DNA of 64,000 bases from Aquarana catesbeiana (taxonomy: Eukaryota > Chordata > Amphibia > Anura > Ranidae), in NCBI RefSeq assembly GCF_042186555.1, contig NC_133328.1:59939431-60003430 (forward strand). Direction: 5' to 3'. Position 1 is the stretch's first letter, and each line of letters begins with the position of its first letter. A model generated the notes under the pieces. That model had not been told where the DNA came from. It saw only the letters and a list, made by a program, of their open reading frames with translations, and made no database searches. Below, in pieces: positions 25,800-37,267 of the stretch. Both the position numbers and the translations under genes were made by a program.

Positions 25800-26146
25800 A
25801 GCCCGCCCACCGTCAAATGACGGCCTCCCAGGACGACCGCTCTCATTGGCCAAAACTGATGAAGAAATGTGATTTTTATAAACATTTTTTGGGATATTTA
25901 TTACAGCAAAAAGTAAAAAATATTGTTTTTTTTTTTCAAAATTGTTGCTCTTTTTTTGAAAAATAAAAACCGCAGAGGTGATCAAATACCACCAAAAGAA
26001 AGCTCTATTTGTTGGAAGAAAAGGACATCAATTTTGTTTGGGTATAGCGTTGCACGACTGCGCAATTGTCAGTTACAGCGACGCAGTGCCGTATCGCAAG
26101 AAATGGCCTGGTCATTAAGCAGGCAAATCTTCCGGTCTGTAAGTGG
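25792..26146 (-). mobile_element. TTAA element, other half (reverse orientation)
   Basis: Ends GTAAGTGG before TTAA (26147-26150). From about 25843 it matches the left half of the family in reverse ('aaaaaccgcagaggtgatc', 'accaccaaaagaaagctc'). The first 50 bp (25792-25842) resemble the start of a different CCACTT element. Confidence 0.65.
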
Positions 26147-26150
26147 TTAA

Positions 26151-26984
26151 GAACTACATGCGACATCCATTAAGACAATGCTACTGCCCAAAGGTGTCCC
26201 CTGTGCTCCTTCATCCAGAGCGGGGATACTCTAATACAGGTGGTGTTTTACTGGCCAGATCACCAGGTGAAAACAGAGGGGAAAAAAAACCCCTAAAAAA
26301 CGAATGCAACCACCACATCTAATGATTAGTAAGGTGCAATCTATTACATTTTTGGTTTTGGGTTTAATAACGCTTTAATGTCACTTTAGGGATTTTGGCA
26401 TTTAAAAGTGTCACTCTTTCCTATCTGATGGGACAAATTTTTTTGTCTGAACTGCATTAAAAATCATCATCACGGCACACGCTGAGGGGAAGAAACGGCA
26501 CGGTGGTCCGTTTCTTCACAGCGCATATGCCGATGACAACATTGGTGCACTACAAGTGAAATATCTCCTAAACGGCACACGTTTAGGAGATATTTCCACT
26601 ACATATAGGTAAGCCTTATTCTAGGCTTACCTATAGGAAAAAGTCACCAAAAAGTGTTTACAACCACTTCAAGCAGTCAGTGTTGTGCAGCCTGACATGC
26701 TTTCTTCATATTGCCCTTTTATGAGGTTGCCCTTTTAACAGAAGGAAAGTGAAGCATGCTGGGAAGTGTGTTGGGACTGGGAGGAGGGGGGAGGAGAGCT
26801 CTTGCTTGCTCTGTTGCTGTCAGTGCACATGTAAACAGCCTGGTGTCTGCAGGTAAGGTGCACACAGCTGCCATTTTACACCGGCATATGTTCTATATGA
26901 TGTCATATTATTTTATATCATATTACTGCAATGTGCAATCATGGTAGAGGATTTATGAACACAGCTCTCAATATAATGACACAC
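26151..26984. other. Gene-free stretch
   Basis: 26205-26370 is the second copy of the dispersed repeat at 21690-21850. 26570-26585 and 26620-26640 hold small inverted words (aaacgtgtgccg; ataggtaagcctta/taggcttaccta). Nothing else. Confidence 0.5.
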
Positions 26985-27287
26985 AGAGGGGGATTTACTA
27001 AAACTGGAGCGCACAGAATCTGGTGAAGCTGTGCATAGTAACCAATTAGGCCAGATTCACATGTATGCGAATTGGATGCGGGTTTCTCCTCTAAATAAAG
27101 ATGGTTCACACAGCTCTGGGTGGCGGTCTGCATTTAAAAAAGGTCCCGTGCGTCTTTGGTTCCTATTCAGGTGCAAGTTCAGGCAAAAATTCGGACCCAA
27201 TTCGCACCTGAATCGGTGAACAATGATGCACCGGACCCCATGGCTGTGAGCCCCCGGCCGCAGCATATGTGAACGGAGCCTTCAGTG

Positions 27288-27643
27288 GGGTACACACTAT
27301 AAGAAAATCGGGTAACCGATTGTCTGATTTTCCTCATTGGTTCACAGAAAATTGGAACTGATGAACGAAAATTCTCCTACAACAAAGGGTTTTTTTTTTT
27401 GTTTATTGTTCTGATCATGCATATCCTTTCATTTCTGATTTTTCTCATATGAAAATCGTACAAAAAAGGTACACATTAAACAAAAATCGTTCCCGTACGA
27501 AGAAAAATTTTGGAGCTTGTCCTTTCAGAAATTTTCGTTCAGGTCGGAATTGGCTGTAGAAAGTTGTGTACACGCTATACGAAAATCGTACGAACGTCCC
27601 TCAGACGAAAATGGTCGCTTAATTTTCTTATAGTGTGTACGAG
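27288..27643. mobile_element. MITE with 'gtacacactataagaaaat' ends
   Basis: The left end 'tacacactataagaaaat' (27291) is exactly complementary to the right end 'attttcttatagtgtgta' (to 27639). The interior holds many 'gaaaatcgtac' words in both orientations. Non-coding. Confidence 0.8.
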
Positions 27644-27679
27644 CCTTTAGTGTCTAACTTCAACTAAGCTTTGACAATA

Positions 27680-28412
27680 AGACCCCTTACACACTGATGT
27701 GCATTTCAGGAGTTTTAGCGCTAAAAATAGCACCTGATAAGCGCCTCTCGTGCCTCTCCAGTGTGAAAGCCCGAGTGCTTTCACAATGGGGCGGTGCGTT
27801 TGCGGGACAGGAAAAAAAGTCCTGCAAGCAGCATCTTTGGGGCGGTGTGGGAGCGCTATATACAGCACTTCTACACCACCCCTTGCCCATTGAATTAATG
27901 GGCAGCGCTTCTGAAGCGCCTAAAAAAGCTTTTAATCTTTCGACCGCTAGCGTGAGTTAAAAGCGCCCCGCTAGGGGCCGAAAAGCACCACTGAAACGAC
28001 GGTAAAGCGCTGCTAAAATTAGCGGCGCTTCGCAGCTAACGGACCTCCGCCCCAGTGTGAAAGTAGCCTTAGAACCCTTTCACACTGAGGCGCTCTTCAT
28101 GCGCTTTGGTGCTGATAAAAGCACCTGAAGAGCTCCTGAAAACCTATTTCCATTAGAATCAATGAATGCCTCACACTGGGGCGGTGTGCTGGCGGGGAGG
28201 TGAAAAAAACTGCAAGCAGCATCATTGGAGCGCTAAAAAAAACCCCTCAAAAGCACCCCTCTCCATTGAAATGAATAGAAAATGACTCAAAATGGTTCTT
28301 GAAGCAGTTTTTGTGTCACGTGACCCTCGAAAAAGCGCACTGCTAACACCTGAAAAGTGCCTCAAAAGGGCATTTTATGGGCAGTTTTCAAGCGCCTCAG
28401 TGTGAAAATGCT
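27680..28412. repeat. Two adjacent 'cacactg' MITE-like repeats
   Basis: 27684 'ccttacacactg' to 28072 'agtgtgaaagtagcctta', then 28076 'accctttcacactgaggcg' to 28412 'cgcctcagtgtgaaaatgc'. Both have inverted ends and 'agcgc/gcgct' interiors. Confidence 0.65.
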
Positions 28413-28828
28413 CTAAAACCTGGAAGCTGATTGGTTACCATGCACAGCTGCACCACATTCTGTGCGCTCCAGTTTTAGTAAATCTCCCCCACACTTTTTT
28501 GGGGCACACATCATTCCTGTATGCAAATAAATGCTAGGCTGTGCAGTTTCCAGCCTGTCATTGATTTGTTTAGGCGATTGCACGCAAATACCTGCCAATC
28601 CCAGGTGCAGAGACACAGTACATTGGTTTTTAAGGTGTATATTATTTTTTTTTTGCGCCTGTGTGAATGAGCCCCTAAAATAACTTTTATGGATATTATG
28701 CTGCTTAGCTGTTGCATTGAAATGCAATATGATCCTCGAGGGTCCACTAGTCACTTTCCATTTGGTTGTGATAAGTTTATCAAACATTTTCTGAGATGAT
28801 ACATATATATTTTTTTCCTGCCGTTTAA

Positions 28829-29775
28829 CCACTTCAGCCCCGGAAAATTTGGCTGCTCAATGACCAGAGCATTTTTTGCGATTCAGCACTGCGTCGCTTT
28901 AACTGATAATTGCACGGTCGTGTGACGCTGCACCCAAACAATATTAACGTCGTTTTTTTCCCGACAAATAGAGCTTTCTTTTGGTGGTATTTGATCACCT
29001 CTGCGGTTTTTATTTTTTATACGCTATAAACAAAAAAAGAGCGACAATTTTGAAAAAAAAACACAATATTTTGTACTTTTTGCTATAATAAATATCCCCA
29101 TTTTTTTTTTTTTAAAAGCAAATTTTTTTCTCAGTTTAGGCCGATATGTATTCTTCTACATATTTTTGGTAAAAAAATCGCAATAAGCGTACATTTTTTG
29201 GTTTGCGCAAAAGTTTTAGCGTCTACAAAATAAGGGATAGATTTATAGCATTTTTATTATTATTTTTTTTTTTTTTTTACTAGTAATGGCGGCGATCTGC
29301 GATTTTTATCATGACTGCGACATTATGGCGGACACATCGGACAATTTTGACACATTTTTGGGACTATTGGCATTTATACAGCGATCAGTGCTATAGAAAT
29401 GCATTGATTACAATAAAAATGTCACTGGCAGTGAAAGGGTTAACACTAGGGGGCGATCAAGGGGTTAACTGTGTTCCCTGGGAGGTGATTCCAACTGAAG
29501 GGGGAGGGGACTGAATAGAGGAAGTGACAGATCATGGTTCCTAGCTAATAGGAACAGACGATCTGTCACTCCTCCCAGCACAGAACAGGGAAGTGTATGT
29601 TTACACACACTTGTCCCTGTTCTGTGTCTCCTGCTCACAATCGCTCGTGGCCGGTGGTCATCGTGACCGTCGGCCACCTGCTATCCCGATCCCGCGAGCT
29701 GACGTGTAGCTACGATGGTTCGTGGGATCGTGCCGTCCTGCTGCAGTAAAATGAAGGCGGCTGGTCGGCAAGCGG
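28829..29775. mobile_element. TTAA-flanked non-autonomous element (CCACTT family), long copy
   Basis: 947 bp between TTAA at 28825-28828 and 29776-29779. Ends CCACTTCAGCCCCGG and CGGCAAGCGG. The most complete family member here, with all internal hallmark words in order. No ORF of transposase type, so it depends on a transposase encoded elsewhere. Confidence 0.85.
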
Positions 29776-29779
29776 TTAA

Positions 29780-31195
29780 AGTGGTTGTAAAGGTTAGTTT
29801 AAAAAAAAAAGTTTTTTTGTACAGAGCGGACCTGATCCTTCTCTTCTGGGGTCTCCCGGTGGAGAGCTGCTGTCCATGGTGGCACTCCGGAGTCCTGCTG
29901 CTGCGTCCATTGACACAGACAGCAGGACTCGCCCCTGGATTTGATTGACAGCAGGAGTCAATCTGCTATCAATCTGCCCAATGAGGACCCGAGACAGGCT
30001 GGAGCTGCTGGGCTCGTGCTCATCGCTGGAACGATCGGCTTCAGGGGCAGCGCCAGGTGGGTGCTTGGGTGTGCTGAAGCCCCCCCAAAAATTTTCAAGC
30101 ACCCTCATAGCACCCCCAAAAATTCCACTGAGGTATTAGCATAAGATTCACACTATTTTTTTTAAATAATATTGTACCTGCTGTGAATCCTGTCTGCTAC
30201 TTGGCTGGGCACTCTTTTTGAAGAGGAGGGATACAGCCGCATAAGCCGCTGATGTTTAGTTATATTGTGGTGATAATTACCTTTAGGACATTTTGTAGTT
30301 TTTTTTGGGTATGGGACAACATGCCCGACTGCATGGCCTGTTATCAATGCGTAACTGAGTTTTTAGATGGTTCTCTGGCTTCTTTGTGGCTGTTGAATTT
30401 TAATACTTAACTACTAACCACTGACTTGAGGTTATTGCTGGCCCTCACATATGCTGGGGGCTATAATTGTCGGCCTCAATAGAGCTTATTTTAAAAATCT
30501 CAAGTGTACCCCCAGGCTCTTTTTAGCCTATACAAAGAGGGAAAGGTGGCACACTACAAGCTATAGATCGGGAAGAATCACTGACATTTGGCCACACCCA
30601 TTTTAGCCACACACACACACATTTTGTGCCGCGCCACGTCAGCACCCTCTATTTTTGTTACAGCACCTGCACAGCACCCCCAAAAATTTTGGCCAGGAGC
30701 CACCCCTGTTCAGGTGAGAAAAATGGGGGGAGGGGTGGGGGGTGGACTGGGGGACTGCGGCACAGAAGGTTTTTCACCTTAATGCATAGACTGCATTGTA
30801 AAGCTTTTTTTTTTTTTGTTTTTTGTTTTTGAATAACAAACATGCTATACTTATCAGCTCCTTTTCTGGGGTCCTCCCGTGGCACTTCTGGCTCCCCCTC
30901 TTCTCGAGTACCCCCACCGGAGAGCCACATTCCATGGGGGCACACGTGCATGCACACTCCCGAGTTCTGCTGCTGCGTCCATTGACACAGACAGCAGGAC
31001 TTGGCCCCGCCCCCTGTCACTGGATTTGATTGACAGCAGCGGGGGCAATGGCTCCTGCAGCTACCAATCTATCCAACGAGGACATGAGACAGCGGCTGGA
31101 GCAGGTAAGAAAAGGGGGGTTCTGGAGGGCTGCTGCAGCACAAAAGATTTTTCACCTTAATGCATAGAAAGCATTAAGGTGAAAAGATGTGAGCT
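29780..31195. repeat. MITE-derived sequence next to shared TTAA
   Basis: Begins AGTGGTTGTAAAGG directly after the TTAA shared with the element to its left. 29840-30050 and 30850-31110 are related to each other (shared 'gtccattgacacagacagcaggact', 'ggatttgattgacagcag'). Hairpins of the 'caccttaatgcatag' type lie at 30775-30800 and 31155-31185. Frames across it are not genes. Confidence 0.5.
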
Positions 31196-31231
31196 TTATT
31201 TTTCCAGAAAGCGATCTGTACACCGTACACT

Positions 31232-31550
31232 GCAGTAAAAGCCCCGGAGCCTGTAAGCATCATAATAGTCGCAATGGCAAGAGGTCGTTGGTCCATGTAA
31301 CTGCGCTGACCAATGAGAATCTCTGCTGAGCCACCTTCCTCTGGAAGAGCATCCTAAAGGAAAGAAGAGATCCGTGATGGTCAATGTAGTATGGCGACCG
31401 CCCTGACCAATGTGAATTTCTTCTATCCTTTTTCCTCCTCTTCTGGGAGAAGGTGGCTCAGCAGAGATTCTCATTGGTTAGTACAGTTGCATAGCTGCTT
31501 GGACCAGCAGCCCCTTGACCATGCAGCATTATGCTCAGGCTCCGGGGCTG
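31232..31550. repeat. Foldback MITE
   Basis: 'gaccaatgagaatctctgctgagccacctt' (around 31308-31337) is complementary to 'aaggtggctcagcagagattctcattggtt' (31450-31479), with weaker outer complementarity ('agccccggagcc' and 'ggctccggggct'). Non-coding. Confidence 0.75.
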
Positions 31551-32243
31551 TGCACGATGTGTAGATAATTTTCTGTAAGGCTGTATTCATGCCATGTACT
31601 GTAGGTACAATGGAGCGAGCACAATTCCACGCATAGCATGTAGAGCAGCCTATTCATTTTAATGAGCTGCCCTATGCACGAGAAACGTAAAAAAAAAAGA
31701 AGTCCCTGACCCTTTTCCAAAATTGCACTGCACTAGAAAGCATGGTGCTGCCATTTTCGTAGCGGAGTTAGCCACACCATTAGGAAATAATGGCGCCACA
31801 TGCTTCCAAAACGTACAGATATGAACTTAGCCTACAAATTATATGGTTACCTATGCTCTCCCTTTTGATTGTTTTTAAATATACCATTGTACATATTTTT
31901 TTATATCTGATAAATTCCTATGCTGCACTTTTATCAGTTACATTGTTCCCAGCACTGTCTATAGACTACAGAACACCTCTGTCCTAGGTTAGAGAGAATA
32001 GAAGAGGGGGAGGGGGTGTTTTAGTCTAGTACTAGTTAGCAGCAAGGGTGTCAATCTATTTCTGATAAACCTGATAGGCAGACCAACAGTCAACTAAAAG
32101 GAGCACACATGGCAGGCTGGCAATGCTGGAGATAATTGTGAGGCAGTGGCTTAGCATTGCCAGCCTGGAACAGGAAATGCTATTATTGGCAGGATTGTCA
32201 GGCAAGGCGCTTTGAAATATATTCACAAACAAATGATTGGCAT
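31551..32243. other. Gene-free stretch
   Basis: 31570-31850 resembles the 'cacactg' repeats in its GC words. The rest shows nothing recognisable. Confidence 0.4.
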
Positions 32244-32708
32244 AACCACTTGACCTCTAGAAGATTTACCCCCCTGCGTTACTTTAACTGACAGTTGCGC
32301 GGTCGGACGACGTTGTACCCAAATAAAATTGATGTCCTTTTTTCCCCACAAATAGAGCTTTCTTTTGGTGGTATTTGATCACCTCTGATCAAGAGCGACA
32401 ATTTTGAAAAAAAAAAAAAAAACAATATTTTTTACTTTCTGCTATTAAACATATCCGATAAAGTAACTTCAAAAATCTAATTTCTTCATAAATTTAGGCC
32501 AATATGTATTCTGCTACATATTTTTGGTAAAAAAAAAATCCCAATATATATGTATGAATTTTTATTGTTTTATACTAGTAATGGCAGCGACCTATAGCGG
32601 GACTGCAATATTGCAACGCACAATCAAACATTAACTGACCCTTTGCGGGAACCGGTGACACATATAATACAATTCAATGGCAGTTGAAAAGGAGAGTTAC
32701 ACTTTCCT

Positions 32709-32814
32709 GGTATCATCCACAAGAAACTTTATTGGAAACTGCTCAAACAGAACACCATGGCAGAACCATGTTCTGTCTGAACAGTCTCCAATAAAGTTTC
32801 TTGTGGATGATACC
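32709..32814. repeat. 106-bp palindrome
   Basis: 'ggtatcatccacaagaaact'... is complementary to ...'agtttcttgtggatgatacc' with only a few mismatches and almost no loop. It lies inside a TTAA element but is not part of other copies of that family. Confidence 0.85.
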
Positions 32815-32936
32815 GGTATTGTACAAACCTCCTTTTCAGACTTGCATCATCTACTACAGGGGTATGAGTGATCAGGGTACTGTGCCGCTCTGCACAGGTC
32901 TGCCCTTCACAGCTTGAACTGGTTGTAAAGCCTTAA

Positions 32937-33419
32937 AGGGGTTTTAAACCCTCGTGTTATTTATTTATTTTTTTAAAATAACAAGTATATCATACTTACC
33001 TCCACTGTGCAGTTCGTTTTGCACAGAGTGGCCCTGATCATCGTCTTCTGGGGTGCCCCAACAGCGCTCGCGGCTTCTCCTCGCATCGGTGAATCCCCTA
33101 AGAGAAGCGCTCTCCCTGGGGGTTACCTCCCGAGTCCAGCATTTGCGTCCATAGACACAGAATGCCGGACTTGGCCCCGCCCCCCGGTGCCCACGTCATT
33201 GGATTTGATTGATAGCAGCGCAGCCATTGGCTCCCACTGCGGTCAGTCGATCCAATCAAGAGCCGAGAACCCCGGGCCGAGAGGTACAGCGCGTCTCCAC
33301 CGAGGGAACGAACGGGCTCAGGTGAGTAAAACGGGGAGGCTGGTCAGTGTTAGAATTTTTTTCACCTTAATGCATAGGATGCATTAAGGTGGAAAAAACA
33401 CAGAGGGTTTACAACCCCT
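32937..33419. mobile_element. TTAA-flanked MITE (AGGGGTT ends)
   Basis: Between TTAA 32933-32936 and TTAA 33420-33423, with ends AGGGGTTTTAAACCCTC and GAGGGTTTACAACCCCT. 483 bp. Contains 'gacacagaatgccggact', 'ggatttgattgatagcag' and an 'accttaatgcatag' hairpin. Confidence 0.85.
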
Positions 33420-33714
33420 TTAAGATTTTTCTTAAGACTTTACACGCTGTCAGCGTGAGGAAAAAAAATAGCTGATTACTGGCTCTGTTTACATCACGTG
33501 ATCAGCTGTCATTGGCTGACAGCTGATTACGTGTTAAGGGGTCGGGATCGGCCCCTTACTCCAATCTATGATCAGCTGAGTCTTGTGAACTCGCTGATCA
33601 CTGCGGGGCGTGCAGGCAGCTCATGCATGGGAGGACGTACATGGACACCCTCCCGGTAGCTTAGGCCCACGCTGTAGCCGTCTTTCGGCTATAGCGCAGG
33701 CGCAAAGGGGTTAA

Positions 33715-34126
33715 AGCGGTTGTAAACCCCGTTTAGTCATTTTTACCTACAGGTAAGCCTATAATGAGGCTTACCTGTAGGTAAAATGAATATCTCCTAA
33801 ACGTGCACATTCACCCTGGGTGCAGCTAATGACATCACTGGCGCATGCGCTCTGCAGTTCCGGCATACCTTGCTGGAACTTCAGAGCTTTGTGCCGGAAC
33901 CAAGGGCTGCTGCGCACATGCGCTGGAATGACATCATCCGGCGAACCCTGAAGAAAGACGAGGATGATGTCAATCCTCTCAGCGGTGATATTACAGCTGG
34001 AGGGTTTCGTTCCAAGGTGAGTATTTCATAATGTGCTAGTATGCGATGCATACTAGCACATTATGCCATTACCTTGCAGGTGTTTTTTTTTTTTTTTTTA
34101 TGCAACATCTGCGGTTTACAAACGCA
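33715..34126. mobile_element. TTAA-flanked MITE (AGCGGTTGTAAAC ends)
   Basis: Starts AGCGGTTGTAAACCCC after TTAA 33711-33714 and ends GCGGTTTACAAACGCA before TTAA 34127-34130. The inner palindrome 'tacctacaggtaagcct...aggcttacctgtaggta' lies at 33746-33784. Confidence 0.75.
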
Positions 34127-34130
34127 TTAA

Positions 34131-34565
34131 GGGCCTACTGTGTCGATTGGGAAGTCTGAGTTCAGCACAAAATAAATTTAAGTAGCATTAATGAACAAAA
34201 TTGCAGTAACAGATAATGACTCACGGCATTTTCCAAACCTTATTCCACTGGGAGGAAAAGACTGTTAGAATCAATTGAAAACAGTTTCTGACTTTGCCGT
34301 TTGTTAGTTTAGGACACACTTGGCATTTCTTCAAGTAGCTATGACCTTGTAGTACTGCTAATTACTGTCTGGAAACCACTCAACCTTTCAGTCACTGTTC
34401 ATTGAAAGGTGTATAATTACTTATGCTGGTGGCTGCCAAACTTTACATTTGAAGGAAAGAAACTTTATAAAGACAGATAGGAGTTTTGAAAGACATGATA
34501 GCCTCCTTTAATCTAAAATGGCTAAAAGCATAGCAAATAGTCTACCCTTAACATCTAGATTCTTC
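34131..34565. other. Gene-free stretch
   Basis: Unique-looking, no repeat ends or coding signal. Confidence 0.4.
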
Positions 34566-34655
34566 ATTATTATTATTATTATTCAGGATTTATATAGCGC
34601 CAACAAGGTGACAGTACAGTTACAATACAATTCAATACAAGAGGAATCGGAACCA
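34566..34655. repeat. Short interspersed repeat, copy 2
   Basis: Truncated second copy of the repeat at 62-205: (ATT)n, 'caggatttatatagcgcc', 'acagttacaatacaattcaa'. Confidence 0.6.
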
Positions 34656-34689
34656 TGCATCATTTTGTGGTGGTAAGTAATTTGTAGCC

Positions 34690-35080
34690 AGCCCAGCATC
34701 AATTGACTCTCCAGCAGCCAGAAACAATAGACCCTCCCTCAACAGTAGATTCCTCCCAGCAACAATTGACCCCCCCCCCCCCCCAGTAACATAAGCCCAA
34801 CCAGCAACATTATATCCCCCATCAGGGACAATAGACCTCCCGGCCATCAATAGATCCCCCAGCAGCCAATAACAATAGACCCCTCCCTCAACAGTGGTTC
34901 CCTTCCAGCAAAAATTGACCTCCCCGCCAACAGTAGATCCACCACCATGCAAAACTAGATCCCCTCCAGGAGCAATAGATTCCCCAGCAGCCAGCATCAA
35001 TAGAGCCTCCATCACACCCCAGCACTCCTTGCCATTAAATACATCCAGTGCTGGAGTTGCCGGAACTGGGTTCCCCCGCG
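34690..35080. repeat. Degenerate minisatellite
   Basis: Irregular repeats around 'ccagcagccaacaatagac' and 'ccctcaacagtagatcc'. The minus-strand open frame (34632-35138) is glycine/valine-rich only because of this array. Confidence 0.7.
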
Positions 35081-35259
35081 TTCCCGCTGAAAAAAAGCCC
35101 TGAGGGGGGCAGGAGGCGGAGCCTAGCGGAGCAGACATGCATTGTTAGAGCTCCACACCGCTGAGGAGAGAAGGACAAAGCGGAGCCTGCAGACTCAAAA
35201 GGTATCCATTTGAACCTTTTTGCTCCAGGGAACAAACTGTGAAAGTTTGGGCAGGAAAT

Positions 35260-36321
35260 ATGGTACTGGGAGGAAACCGTGGCAGAAATAAAAATCACCT
35301 CACAAAGAGCTCACAGGCACTCACTGCAGCTGAAGCAGCTCCAGTCACCTCACAAGATACAGCATCAGGGCGCTCTCACAGACAGAAAATGTCACAGCAA
35401 GACTCTCCATTTGAGTCAGATACAGAACAAATCCTCTCACAAACTTCTCCACAAGCCTCCTCAGTATCCCCAGTAATATTATTACAATTTGAAAAGATGC
35501 TTCATAAGGCTTTAAAACAAACCTCAGACCAAATAACAAAAAGCCTAACCAAAGAAATAAGAGAGCTGGGAAACCGCACCGCAGCCTTAGAAATAAAAAT
35601 GGATGAAATTGAAATTACAACCCAAGAAAATATAACAGAATTGGAACAATTAAAAAAAGAGAATTTAATACTTCAAACTAAGCTCGAAGATTACGAAAAT
35701 AGAGCCAGACGTTCAAACTTGCGCATAATACCTGAAACTGTGACAGACCTGCAATCTACTATTACTGCTCTATTACAAGAACTAAAGCCAGATATCCCTA
35801 TTGAATGTTTAGAACTGGACAGAGTACACAGAGCCCTCACAGCCAAAAAGAAAGATGGACCCCCACGTGATATAATCACAAAATTTCATTATTACAGAAC
35901 GAAAGAACAAATACTAATTGCTGCAAGAGAAAAAAAGGAACTTAATTTTCATGGACACAATTATCAAATTTTTGCTGACCTATCCCAACTTACTATTACT
36001 AAAAGACGATCCATGAAACCCCAACTAATGGAACTGCAACGCCACAACATTATGTATCAATGGGGCTTCCCCTTTTCAGTCAGATTTAACTACCAAGGTA
36101 CAATTTACAGAAGCAGATCAGCAGATGAACTACAACAAACCCTTTTAAAATTAAATCTGACAGAACCCACAAGCAGCAACACTTCCACACGCAGAAGAAT
36201 GGCATCATCTTCACCTTCAGGCAGCACCCAGAAAATTTCAGAACCAAGTGGGAATCATCATTCTCACAAAAGAGGCCGTTATGCCACATCATCCATGGAC
36301 CAAGAAGATTCAATGGACTGA
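35260..36321 (+). CDS. L1 ORF1p (RNA-binding chaperone of L1)
   Basis: 353 aa from the ATG at 35260. The frame is open upstream to a GTG at 35239, but ATG is the plausible start. ORF1p trimerises and coats L1 RNA in cytoplasmic particles. Visible parts are a polar Ser/Gln-rich N-terminus, a coiled coil at about residues 75-147 (heptads through SLTKEIRELGNRTAALEIKMDE), the ENRARRSNLRI entry to the RRM at about 146-156, and a basic C-terminal domain (TKRRSMKPQLMELQ). The tail is Ser/Thr/His-rich. No stop or frameshift: intact. Confidence 0.9.
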   Translation: MVLGGNRGRNKNHLTKSSQALTAAEAAPVTSQDTASGRSHRQKMSQQDSPFESDTEQILSQTSPQASSVSPVILLQFEKMLHKALKQTSDQITKSLTKEIRELGNRTAALEIKMDEIEITTQENITELEQLKKENLILQTKLEDYENRARRSNLRIIPETVTDLQSTITALLQELKPDIPIECLELDRVHRALTAKKKDGPPRDIITKFHYYRTKEQILIAAREKKELNFHGHNYQIFADLSQLTITKRRSMKPQLMELQRHNIMYQWGFPFSVRFNYQGTIYRSRSADELQQTLLKLNLTEPTSSNTSTRRRMASSSPSGSTQKISEPSGNHHSHKRGRYATSSMDQEDSMD

Positions 36322-37267
36322 CATCCTAATTCCTGATATCTCTTCATTTATTATACTAAGAGATGGTTCTCTATAAAAAACCTGTATTTATAACTGAATG
36401 TAACTGCATTCTGATAGTCACACACTGTGTGGGATCATGTTACATTCCAGTTATATTTCTTATTACTTCTGATTCATATAGCCTTAGAATATATAAGTGA
36501 AATAAGGAAATTATTGTTCAGTTATATATTATCAGGTAATAATAATAGATTTATTACTTTTTAGGACAAATATGTTCAATAATCCAGAAGTAATGGAAGC
36601 TTTTTCTTTCTTTTCTTAAAACAAATATATTATTACCTAACTAGTTCCTAGAATTATGTTTTTGTTTATTCTAATCTGAAGCAATACAACCTCAATTTTA
36701 TGAGTTAACATATCTAAACAGTTACATATGAATAAAATATGTAATTGTTTACTCTAAAAGGGTTAAAATCCCAAAATAATTCAAACTATCTTCATCAATA
36801 CCAAAGTTATTAACAGTACCTTTCTAACTGAATTATTTAGCCTAGGGCAAGACTAACCATATACAACCACCCTGGAATAAATAATTTCAACAAAAACTAT
36901 ATTCTGCACTCCAATTAATGAAACATCATTTTGATGTCTTTTGACATAGCACTTCTCTCCTGTAAGCGGAAGATCCGTGTACCCCCATTAGCCCTCCTCA
37001 TTCTCCCAACCATATTATGTGGGAGTGTGACGAAGGCACTTATTCCCCTGAGAGAGATATTTATTCTCTTTCACGGGTAAATTGTGATTACTTGCAAAAA
37101 ATAATTTATACAATGTATCATCTAATCTCATATGTTTTTTGTTTACTCTTTACTCCAGAATTCACTGGTTTCTTTTCTATCTATTCATCTCTTCAGTCCA
37201 CACAGGTTGATCTGCGCAGTCAGCTCTGCATAACAAAAAGTAAGTCAAAACTATTTGATCTATTGCC
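36322..37267 (+). other. L1 inter-ORF region
   Basis: 946 bp, very AT-rich, between ORF1 stop and ORF2 ATG. No nested element ends are seen. Far longer than the few dozen bases of mammalian L1. It ends in ttgccATGG, a good initiation context. Confidence 0.7.

Larger units (their letters stand above)
26985..28492. repeat. Foldback MITE split by other repeats
   Basis: 'gggggatttactaaaactggagcgcac...' (26988-27048) is the inverted complement of 'ggttaccatgcacagctgc...gtgcgctccagttttagtaaatctccccc' (28431-28492). The arms are separated by 1.4 kb holding at least three other non-coding blocks: 27050-27287, 27288-27643 and 27680-28412. Confidence 0.65.
32244..33710. mobile_element. CCACTT-family TTAA element carrying a nested MITE
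   Basis: Left end 'ataaccacttgacc' (TTAA eroded), right end 'gcaaagggg' before TTAA 33711-33714. Contains the family words 'agctttcttttggtggtatt' and 'tactagtaatggcagcga'. It is interrupted by the TTAA MITE at 32937-33419. Confidence 0.6.

Noticed and set aside
34632..35138. 168-codon glycine-rich frame
   Set aside because: It is the shadow of a degenerate minisatellite; no motif or homologue is recognised.
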